A stretch of DNA of 13,224 nt from Candidatus Heimdallarchaeota archaeon. Its GTDB lineage: Archaea; Asgardarchaeota; Heimdallarchaeia; Heimdallarchaeales; Heimdallarchaeaceae. The stretch spans positions 1 through 13,224 of the forward strand of contig JAUVXQ010000027.1 of NCBI GenBank assembly GCA_030603505.1, written 5' to 3'. A program made the translations under genes and the position numbers. Under the pieces are notes generated by a model, which worked only from the letters and a program-made list of their open reading frames with translations, searched no databases and was not told the origin of the DNA. Positions 7,861 to 13,224 of this stretch are shown one piece after another (positions within the stretch are counted from its first letter, which is position 1; each line of letters starts with the position of its first letter).

Positions 7861-8895
7861 TTATTCTGGATAAGCAGAGTTAAGTAAATCTTGTTTATCC
7901 TCGAATTTTTCTCTAACATGTTCTAGCAGGATGTTTACGTACTTAGCTACAGATTTCTTAAAATCTTGAGGGTGTAAGCTACCTTCAACAAAGTTTTTCT
8001 CGAGTTCTTCATATGTTGCAAACTCAATGTTTCCACCAAATTTTTCCGTTCTTTCTACACGATATTTCTCGTTTCTTTTCTCTAACAAAGGAAAGAGAAC
8101 TGTCTTAACAAAGAGTATAACGCCATTTTCTTCTATCTGTTTTTCTGGGCAAAAGGATTTTAAGACTTTTTTCGTAATTGAAGCTTCTGCATCTAGACAA
8201 TCAATTTTAGATGCTGTATCACTTGCGCTCATTTTTGCTCCTTTTAATCCAGGTAACATTGGCGTGAAAACGCATATAGGTTTCTTATAACCTAACTCAG
8301 GAAGTACTTCTCGGCTTAACATGTAGATTCCTCTTTGATCTATACCTGAATAAGCTATGTCAGCTTTCAATGCAGAAACATCTACTGTTTGCATTAGAGG
8401 ATATATCAAACCGCCAATTTTTGGATCACTAGCTTGACGAACAACTTCTGCTCCTGCTCTTATTGCTCTTTTTATTGTTACTAGAGTGGAGAGTCTTAAG
8501 AGATCAGAGGAATACTGTTTTTCAAGTTCTATATCTTTTCCCCTTATGAAAATTAGTTTATTAATATCCGCTCCTATACTTTCAAGCATTGCAATAATTA
8601 TTTGTTTGTAATATTCCGTTCTGGCGTCGAGTAATTCCCAAGGACTTTTACTATCATCTAAGTGTGCATGGAAATCTGCAAGAAGGATTTTGAATGTTAC
8701 ACCTGCGTTAAGAAAATCAGCTATTTTCGTCAAAGGAATAAAATAACCTATATGTACTCTACCAGTTGTAGCTGTTCCCCAATATGCAACAGGATTCTCT
8801 TTAGTAGCAAGAAGATCTGCTAATTCTTCTTCCGAAACTATTTCTTGAGTGTTACGCTTTATTAGGTTAAACGCCTCTTCTTTCTCGATGACCAT
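7861..8895 (-). CDS. tyrS: tyrosyl-tRNA synthetase, eukaryote-like
   Basis: This class I synthetase is 344 residues from ATG 8895. It charges tRNA-Tyr with tyrosine in the cytoplasm. The tyrosine pocket is intact: Y38 in AYWGTATTG and the Y165/Q169/D172 set in GLIYPLMQTVD. The HIGH-like motif is HIGY (48-51) and the KMSKS-like loop is KMSAS (221-225). WGTATTG, SKSPWELLDARTEYY, ENGVILFVKTVLFPL and the closing NSAYPE resemble eukaryotic cytosolic TyrRS much more than typical archaeal TyrRS, as far as I recall those sequences. The C-terminal EMAP-like extension of animal enzymes is absent. A TTG at 8967 would add 24 residues, but these overlap the TATA element and do not resemble the family, so I chose ATG 8895. 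The tnpB element lies just upstream on the same strand. Confidence 0.93.
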   Translation of the reverse strand: MVIEKEEAFNLIKRNTQEIVSEEELADLLATKENPVAYWGTATTGRVHIGYFIPLTKIADFLNAGVTFKILLADFHAHLDDSKSPWELLDARTEYYKQIIIAMLESIGADINKLIFIRGKDIELEKQYSSDLLRLSTLVTIKRAIRAGAEVVRQASDPKIGGLIYPLMQTVDVSALKADIAYSGIDQRGIYMLSREVLPELGYKKPICVFTPMLPGLKGAKMSASDTASKIDCLDAEASITKKVLKSFCPEKQIEENGVILFVKTVLFPLLEKRNEKYRVERTEKFGGNIEFATYEELEKNFVEGSLHPQDFKKSVAKYVNILLEHVREKFEDKQDLLNSAYPE

Positions 8896-8913
8896 ACCTA
8901 ACAAAAAATAGGA

Positions 8914-8923
8914 TATTTTTAAA
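8914..8923 (-). promoter_or_regulatory. candidate TATA element of tyrS
   Basis: The minus strand reads TTTAAAAATA, centred about 24 bases before ATG 8895. It implies a leaderless transcript and supports the ATG as the true start. It also marks the inner limit of host sequence on the tyrS side of the tnpB insertion. Confidence 0.45.
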
Positions 8924-8983
8924 TGATTTTGTGATCGACTTGATTTTTGTTCAATTGCTTGATACAATAATCTTACACTCAGG

Positions 8984-9001
8984 TCAGTCGACGTGGACTG
9001 A
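8984..9001. repeat. right-end hairpin of the tnpB element
   Basis: TCAGTC and GACTGA form a perfect six-base-pair stem around a six-base loop. Adding one bulged base extends the stem by two G-C pairs on the outside. It includes the tnpB stop codon and lies next to the expected right end. Confidence 0.7.
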
Positions 9002-10276
9002 ACCGCTCATAGTGCCGTGGGAGATGGTCGAGTGCATCTCAGCCATAGAAACTGGATAACACGAGGTTAGCCGCTCATGTGGAACAGGTAGATAGGACTT
9101 CCAGGAACTAAACAACTTCAAACCTTGCTTATATTTACCCAGGAGAGAGATATTACGAGAAGCATTACGGTCAGCGTGAACTTCAAATCCACAGAAGTGA
9201 CATCTGTAGAGGTCGCGAGTGGTACGTGAATGTTTACTTCTCTTACCGCAATGAGAACAGGTTTGGCTGGTGAAATGGGGCTGAACAGGGAGAACAGGGA
9301 CACTTTGGAGTTGAGCAAGATGGATAAGTTTGTACAACAACACTCTGTATGGCCACTTATTTAACTGTCTACGAGTCTTTTTAGCTCCCTTCTTACCTTT
9401 TGTTGCTTGTTTAGTCCATTTTTTACGAAGATGTGTAACATCTTCAACTACAATAGCAGAACGAGTTAGAACTGCTAGATCAACTATTTCATGCGCGATC
9501 TGCGCACAACGGGTCTGAACATACTTCTTTTCACGATATCTTAATCTTTTGAGTGCACGCCGTGCACTTATACTTCCGTGACTAGCATGTTTTTGTAACA
9601 TTGCTCGTCTTCTAAGAAACTGGTGCTGTTTCCAAGCCAGATCCTTCCCAAGATATTGTTCCACCAGAGGAAAACAAGGATGGTTGAGAGTGTAAGCTGC
9701 TGCTACTTTAATTCCTATGTCCACTCCAATGGTTCCTTCCACCTCTTGGACGGGGGGAAGTGGTCGACGAATGACCAGATGCGCTACCCACTGACGATTT
9801 TTCTTGAATACAATACAACTATGAGCTTCCCATCCTCCTTTCACATGATCTTGGAGACGATACCACCCTCCATTCATCTCAACAGGGAAGGCAATACGTT
9901 GTTTTAAAGGTGAAAGAGAGAGTATGGGGTGCCCTTGAGCGGTAAATTTAAGGTTGCCACTTCGAGGAAAATTGAACTCCAAGGGGAGATTACGGAAGAG
10001 TTTAGCTTTTTTAGATGCATAGACTCTCCGTTGTACCGCTTCCTGAACTTGGCTCTGAATGCCAAGATACTTGTGTTTGCGATAAACTAGGTGGTGGAAG
10101 TTGTTTAGAGATTTAGCTTGATCAGTAAATGGCAGGAGTTGATTAGCAAAAGCTACGATTTTTGCCTGTGATGTATTTAAATATTTTTTTTTATCTTTTC
10201 CAGGGTTTAAAACTAAAGGGATAGTCTTTTCGATCATTATCATCGAAGTGCTTTTTCTCCTCTTAGTTTGCATCAT
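8984..10276 (-). CDS. tnpB: TnpB RNA-guided nuclease (IS605 OrfB family)
   Basis: The 430-residue protein has the TnpB layout: an N-terminal helical/wedge region, then a split RuvC domain with D186 (GVDIGIK), E278 (IVVEDVTHL) and D369 (HADRNASRNI), and a zinc ribbon with C340/C343 and C359/C362 inserted before the last motif. All catalytic and zinc residues are present, so the nuclease is probably active. TnpB proteins cut DNA guided by an omega RNA transcribed from the element's 3' end. About 54 residues follow the last RuvC motif, rich in Ser, His and Met and not resembling the conserved core; they overlap the structured right end and may be translated guide-RNA scaffold. The start is uncertain: ATGs at 10276, 10273, 10243 and 10237 are possible, and AGGAG lies between the second and third. 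Confidence 0.92.
   Translation of the reverse strand: MMQTKRRKSTSMIMIEKTIPLVLNPGKDKKKYLNTSQAKIVAFANQLLPFTDQAKSLNNFHHLVYRKHKYLGIQSQVQEAVQRRVYASKKAKLFRNLPLEFNFPRSGNLKFTAQGHPILSLSPLKQRIAFPVEMNGGWYRLQDHVKGGWEAHSCIVFKKNRQWVAHLVIRRPLPPVQEVEGTIGVDIGIKVAAAYTLNHPCFPLVEQYLGKDLAWKQHQFLRRRAMLQKHASHGSISARRALKRLRYREKKYVQTRCAQIAHEIVDLAVLTRSAIVVEDVTHLRKKWTKQATKGKKGAKKTRRQLNKWPYRVLLYKLIHLAQLQSVPVLPVQPHFTSQTCSHCGKRSKHSRTTRDLYRCHFCGFEVHADRNASRNISLLGKYKQGLKLFSSWKSYLPVPHERLTSCYPVSMAEMHSTISHGTMSGSVHVD
9021..9040. repeat. hairpin inside the tnpB 3' end
   Basis: GAGATG (9021-9026) and CATCTC (9035-9040) form a perfect six-base-pair stem with an eight-base loop. It lies 19 bases from the right-end hairpin and within the coding sequence of the C-terminal tail. 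Confidence 0.6.
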
Positions 10277-10390
10277 CTTCTTATCTTTATTTTCCTATAA
10301 AAACCCGTAGTATTACATTATCTCAACAATTGTAAAATAGTACAAAAAATTACCCATGAACAAAATAGAGAGTTCAGTGGTTTCAATATT

Positions 10391-10399
10391 TATTTAAAT
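10391..10399 (+). promoter_or_regulatory. candidate TATA element of the MFS gene
   Basis: TATTTAAAT is centred about 28 bases before ATG 10423 and implies a leaderless transcript. It lies outside the tnpB element, so the host promoter appears intact. Confidence 0.45.
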
Positions 10400-10422
10400 G
10401 AACAATAAATAGCTAATTAATT

Positions 10423-11715
10423 ATGACTGAGCTTGAAACTATTCCACCTTCATCACAAGATAAAAAAGAAAAATTTTCTGATATCTTTAAAGCTCAGGAA
10501 ACAAGGGAAGTTCTTGCTTTCTTAACAGCACAATTCCTTAGTTTTTTAGTCTATATGAGTATCCGACAACTTTTTCCACTTTATCTTCAAGAAAGATTTG
10601 GATTATCCGAAGAACAAGTAGTTATTAAATGGGCTATAATAACAACAGTTTATACTTTTACTGGGTTATTTGCTAGAGTTCCAAGCGGTTGGATAATTGA
10701 AAAATATGGTAGAAAAATAATTCTTTTTGTTGCGTTTGTTATAATGACTCTTTCCGTTGGTGGGCTCGCATTTACAAACAATACTGCTCTTCTAGCTGTT
10801 CTATTCTCTCTACTAAGATTAACGAATAATGTTTTTGGTTTAGCTAGTCGATCCTTACTTTCTGATTTGAAAACTAGATATAAAGGCGTGTTTAATTCAG
10901 TGATTTCAAGTTCAGGGAGATTAGGAGTACTTATAGGTACAGTAGGATTGGGATATGTTCTAGACTTTCTGCCTGCTTATGCAATGATAATTTGTGTATT
11001 TGCTCTTTCAATTTTAGGTCTTATAAGTTTCAGACTCTTATTTGTCAATGGTAAAGCTGAAACAATTCATTTTCTCAGACGAATCGATGTAAAGGAAGGG
11101 AGGAAAACAAAATTTGATTTTCAAATTTTCAAATCAGGAAGTGTAACCTTTTTTATTGCAGCTTTCATTATCTTTGGAATCATTTCAGGTGTAACAGACC
11201 CTATTATTGCACTTTATGGTAAAAATGTATTAAACCAATCAGATAGTTTTATTGGAACATTACTAGGTCTTTCTCAACTTAGCTTCATAGTAGTATCACC
11301 AATAATTGGATGGTTAATCTCCAAGAAACCCAATATAATCAACTATTTACTGTTGACTTCTTCTATAATAATGGTCGGAAATTACCTTACACTCTACTTA
11401 TTTCCAGACAGTGTTCTTGTTTATGGAATGATGCTTTTCATTAAGAACATAGGACATGCACTATTTTTCCCCGTAGTATTCACAATCCTTACTTATGAAT
11501 TACCAAAAGCACACTTTTCAATATTATACTCCATCATAACAACTGGATTCTTTCTAGGAGTTTCAGCAACTTCATATCTTTCTGGATATTTATATAATAT
11601 ATCATACAAATTACCATGGCTAGCAGCAGTTATTGCATCAGTTGCTTTATGCTCAACGATATTGGTTTTTGTTATTTACAAAACAATTGGCAGAAGAAAA
11701 TCGACAGAACAATGA
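10423..11715 (+). CDS. major facilitator superfamily (MFS) transporter
   Basis: The 430-residue protein has a hydrophilic N-terminus of about 28 residues followed by a pattern consistent with 12 membrane helices in two halves. Between helices 2 and 3 is the MFS signature GWIIEKYGRK (89-98), and a central cytoplasmic loop (about 205-235, VNGKAETIHFLRRIDVKEGRK) joins the halves. The C-terminus ends in a basic tail. MFS proteins move small molecules by uniport, symport or antiport across the cytoplasmic membrane. The substrate cannot be told from sequence; drug efflux-like and sugar-like members share these features. Genomically it was probably divergent from tyrS before the tnpB insertion. A strong hairpin follows 28 bases after the stop and may terminate the transcript. 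Confidence 0.9.
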   Translation: MTELETIPPSSQDKKEKFSDIFKAQETREVLAFLTAQFLSFLVYMSIRQLFPLYLQERFGLSEEQVVIKWAIITTVYTFTGLFARVPSGWIIEKYGRKIILFVAFVIMTLSVGGLAFTNNTALLAVLFSLLRLTNNVFGLASRSLLSDLKTRYKGVFNSVISSSGRLGVLIGTVGLGYVLDFLPAYAMIICVFALSILGLISFRLLFVNGKAETIHFLRRIDVKEGRKTKFDFQIFKSGSVTFFIAAFIIFGIISGVTDPIIALYGKNVLNQSDSFIGTLLGLSQLSFIVVSPIIGWLISKKPNIINYLLLTSSIIMVGNYLTLYLFPDSVLVYGMMLFIKNIGHALFFPVVFTILTYELPKAHFSILYSIITTGFFLGVSATSYLSGYLYNISYKLPWLAAVIASVALCSTILVFVIYKTIGRRKSTEQ

Positions 11716-11743
11716 GAGACTATGGCATAAATCCTCCTCCACC

Positions 11744-11796
11744 GAGAGGGTTACTATTTGGGTTCATGTTTGTTCACATACCCACAGTAACCTCTC
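11744..11796. repeat. 53-base stem-loop after the MFS gene
   Basis: The outer arms GAGAGGGTTACT (11744-11755) and AGTAACCTCTC (11786-11796) pair over 11 base pairs with one bulged G. Inside, TGGGT (11759-11763) pairs with ACCCA (11780-11784) and ATG with CAT, leaving an eight-base loop. About 19 pairs in all make this the strongest hairpin in the window. It could be a transcription end signal, a processed 3' RNA structure, or a remnant of a small mobile element. Confidence 0.7.
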
Positions 11797-11907
11797 TTAT
11801 TTAAGTGCCAACAATGTGGTTTTACTAACAGTCTTCATTTATTATAATTGACAAATAATGTTCATATTAACAAAACATACTATAAACCACAATATGCATG
11901 TAGAATG

Positions 11908-11918
11908 TTTAATAAATA
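11908..11918 (+). promoter_or_regulatory. candidate TATA element of the beta-helix gene
   Basis: TTTAATAAATA is centred about 27 bases before ATG 11940, matching the leaderless spacing seen at most other genes here. Confidence 0.45.
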
Positions 11919-11939
11919 TGGAATCGATAATATAATAAA

Positions 11940-13154
11940 ATGAATAAAAGAAAACAAAGTGTAAAACTCTTATTTGTAATCTTTCTTCTATATTTTACGA
12001 TTTACATCAATATACAGTTGTTAGCTGAAACCTATGGTAAACAAATAAATGAAAAAGTAATTTTGTATCAAGATTTTGGAGTAAATACTTCTATTACTAT
12101 TAATGGCGATGCTGATTTTGCGAAATACAAATTACTAGGAAACGGCTCAATTCATAACCCATTTCTAATCAAGGACTTGTTTATTGAAACAACAAATATT
12201 TCTGGTATATACATATCTTCGACAACAAAAAATTTCATTATTCAAAACTGCTATGTGGAAGCGAAAAAATATGGTATTTTTCTTATAGATATTGCAGCAG
12301 GTACAGCACAAATAATTAATAATACGTGCAATAATAACAGCGTTGCTGGTATTTATTTATTTGATTCTAAATCGTCCTTGATTGCAAACAATGAGTTCCT
12401 TTTAAACAAAAAAGAAGGGTTATATTGTCGATATTCAGGGTTATCAAAGATTATTAATAACACTTTTTATGACTGTGGTTTGTTTGTTTTCGAAGAAACT
12501 ATACTTGATTTTCTTTCATATGAAATTAACGGAAATAGTGTAAATAAATTACCCTTAAGCTATATAATAAACATGGATGCCATAACAATCAACTACCCCT
12601 GTGGTCAGCTTATTATAATAAATTGCACAAATTTAACTGTAGACCAACAATATATTAATAATACATCGATAGGAATGATGATATTTTTTTCCACTAATTG
12701 CCAAGTGCTAAATAGCACATTTTCAAATAATAATCTCTATGGAACATATATTCTATCTTCAAAAACAATTAAAATTGAAAATTGTACATATTCAAATAAT
12801 TTTTACGATGGAATACGAGTAGTATTAACTGAACTAACAACAATAAATAACTGTGATTGCAACAACAATGCTGTTGGAATCTATGTTTATGATTCTCCTT
12901 ATACTTTAATTTCATACAATAGTTTCTCCAATAATCTCATTGCAGGTTTATATTCAATTTATTTCTCTGATTATTCTACATTTTCAAATAATTCTTTCTG
13001 CAACGATGGATTATACATTTTTGGAGAAACAATGGAGAGTTATCTTTCATATGTAATCGAAAATAATACAATAAATGATCGCAAATTAGTTTATTTAAAG
13101 AATACTAACAAAGCTTATTCAAAAACCCTTAGGAAGGGGAATACAGGGTTTTAA
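11940..13154 (+). CDS. secreted NosD-like right-handed beta-helix repeat protein, probably truncated at its 3' end
   Basis: The 404-residue product begins with a basic N-terminus and a hydrophobic segment (about 9-28), a likely signal peptide or membrane anchor. The rest is parallel beta-helix repeats of the NosD/PbH1 kind: many NN turns with alternating hydrophobic strands (SGIYISSTTKNFIIQNC, AGIYLFDSKSSLIANNEF, VGIYVYDSPYTLISYNSF). The Asn-rich turns and several Cys suggest a cell-surface protein of unknown ligand. A 177-residue unit is duplicated: CGLFVFEETILDFLSYEINGN (from 179 minus its last residues) recurs as DGLYIFGETMESYLSYVIENN near 356. In the first copy, the stretch after SYIINMDAIT continues as a beta strand; in the second, similarity stops at about residue 393 and the tail KTLRKGNTGF is unlike the fold. 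I infer that the gene was cut by inserted DNA near 13121. Confidence 0.75.
   Translation: MNKRKQSVKLLFVIFLLYFTIYINIQLLAETYGKQINEKVILYQDFGVNTSITINGDADFAKYKLLGNGSIHNPFLIKDLFIETTNISGIYISSTTKNFIIQNCYVEAKKYGIFLIDIAAGTAQIINNTCNNNSVAGIYLFDSKSSLIANNEFLLNKKEGLYCRYSGLSKIINNTFYDCGLFVFEETILDFLSYEINGNSVNKLPLSYIINMDAITINYPCGQLIIINCTNLTVDQQYINNTSIGMMIFFSTNCQVLNSTFSNNNLYGTYILSSKTIKIENCTYSNNFYDGIRVVLTELTTINNCDCNNNAVGIYVYDSPYTLISYNSFSNNLIAGLYSIYFSDYSTFSNNSFCNDGLYIFGETMESYLSYVIENNTINDRKLVYLKNTNKAYSKTLRKGNTGF
13122..13152. repeat. inverted repeat with two alternative stems at the break in the beta-helix gene
   Basis: AAAACCCT (13122-13129) and AGGGTTTT (13145-13152) are perfect inverted copies. The first arm can instead pair locally as CCCTT-AGG-AAGGG (13126-13138). 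It starts exactly where similarity to the first beta-helix unit ends. Confidence 0.6.
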
Positions 13155-13224
13155 GGTAGAGAGAGAAGTTATACACGAGAAACTGGAGAAGGAGAGACTT
13201 TCGTCGAGAACAAGGTTTTCGTGC
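13122..13224. other. possible end of a second inserted element, running off the window
   Basis: From 13122 the base composition changes to a purine-rich, GC-richer sequence unlike the AT-rich beta-helix gene. The segment opens with a hairpin. Short reading frames stay open to the window edge on both strands: on the plus strand one reads GFKVEREVIHEKLEKERL, and on the minus strand 31 codons are open from the edge to a TAA at 13131-13129. I recognise neither. An insertion sequence end is the best guess. Confidence 0.35.

Larger units (their letters stand above)
8984..9120 (-). ncRNA. candidate omega RNA scaffold overlapping the 3' end of tnpB
   Basis: On the tnpB strand this stretch holds two short hairpins (9021-9040 and 8984-9001) and two exact copies of ATGAGCGG (ends near 9071 and 9003). 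The repeats are in different reading frames, so they are not a peptide repeat. TnpB omega RNAs of known elements span the 3' end of the gene plus the right end, with the guide taken from flanking DNA. The placement follows that pattern; the limits are guesses. Confidence 0.45.
8970..10320 (-). mobile_element. stand-alone tnpB element (IS605 OrfB / IS1341 type), ends approximate
   Basis: The segment is visibly richer in G and C than both flanks and contains only tnpB, with no Y1 transposase (TnpA) gene beside it, so movement would need TnpA in trans. The right end carries two hairpins and no long terminal inverted repeat, as expected for the IS200/IS605 group. I cannot fix either end exactly: the right end lies between 8924 and 8984, and the left end between 10277 and about 10390. 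Both bounds come from the intact host promoters of tyrS and of the MFS gene. Confidence 0.75.

Noticed and set aside
7861..8895. Tryptophanyl- instead of tyrosyl-tRNA synthetase, because of the KMSAS loop
   Set aside because: The Y38 and Y165/Q169/D172 tyrosine pocket and the overall resemblance to TyrRS, including HPQDFKKSV and the C-terminus, point to TyrRS.
8896..8967. N-terminal extension of TyrRS from TTG at 8967
   Set aside because: The added residues do not resemble the family, and the segment contains the TATA element placed correctly for ATG 8895.
9118..9907. Three short open frames (9118-9318, 9330-9518, 9623-9907) inside tnpB
   Set aside because: They are overlapping frames of an intact, conserved tnpB gene and show no domain of their own.
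11815..11891. TGTGGTTT and AAACCACA inverted copies 61 bases apart
   Set aside because: Eight bases at this distance is weak evidence and fits no known feature.
10295..13155. Similarity between the tnpB left flank (GGGTTTTTATAGG on its strand) and the segment at 13146 (GGGTTTTAAGGT)
   Set aside because: The match is short and gapped; not enough to call the right-edge segment another copy of the same element.
1..13224. tRNA, rRNA or CRISPR array
   Set aside because: I checked the intergenic stretches on both strands and saw no cloverleaf-like sequence, no rRNA-like blocks and no regularly spaced direct repeats.

Overview
The window is AT-rich archaeal DNA, most likely from a metagenome-assembled genome. 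The archaeal assignment rests on a DUF460 (COG2433) RNase H-like protein, a Rio2-type kinase with an N-terminal winged helix, a DRG/Rbg-type GTPase with a C-terminal TGS domain, and TATA-like promoters placed about 24-29 bases before start codons with little Shine-Dalgarno signal. An Asgard archaeon is a reasonable guess: the tyrosyl-tRNA synthetase reads much more like the eukaryotic cytosolic enzyme than like methanogen or Thermococcales enzymes, and a secreted NosD-like beta-helix protein is present. The lineage is an inference and was not tested.

Layout, left to right. (1) A minus-strand pair at 1-2965: rio2 followed by the DUF460 gene, whose 3' end runs off the left edge; both point to ribosome or RNA metabolism. 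(2) A plus-strand class I methyltransferase (3074-3634) that overlaps, tail to tail, a minus-strand ArsR-type regulator (3624-3902). (3) A plus-strand DRG GTPase (4153-5277). (4) A minus-strand YtcJ-like amidohydrolase (5288-6850) divergent from a plus-strand DUF362 protein (6946-7842). (5) A minus-strand TyrRS (7861-8895). (6) A stand-alone TnpB (IS605 OrfB/IS1341 type) element at about 8970-10320. It is visibly GC-richer than its surroundings and sits inside the divergent promoter region between TyrRS and the next gene. (7) A plus-strand MFS transporter (10423-11715), followed by a strong 53-base hairpin. (8) A plus-strand secreted beta-helix protein (11940-13154) whose C-terminus seems to be cut by foreign sequence that starts with an inverted repeat at 13122 and continues to the right edge.

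Most genes stand alone and alternate in strand, with short divergent promoter regions and nearly abutting or overlapping 3' ends. Only rio2-DUF460 looks like an operon. The translation-related genes (rio2, DUF460, DRG, TyrRS) form a loose housekeeping group, interspersed with metabolic, transport and mobile genes. I found no tRNA, rRNA or CRISPR array. No gene-free stretch exceeds about 240 bases.

The points most worth a second look are: the eukaryote-like TyrRS; the consistent leaderless-promoter geometry; the structured 3' end of tnpB, which probably encodes an omega (guide) RNA overlapping the coding sequence; and the interrupted beta-helix gene at the right edge.
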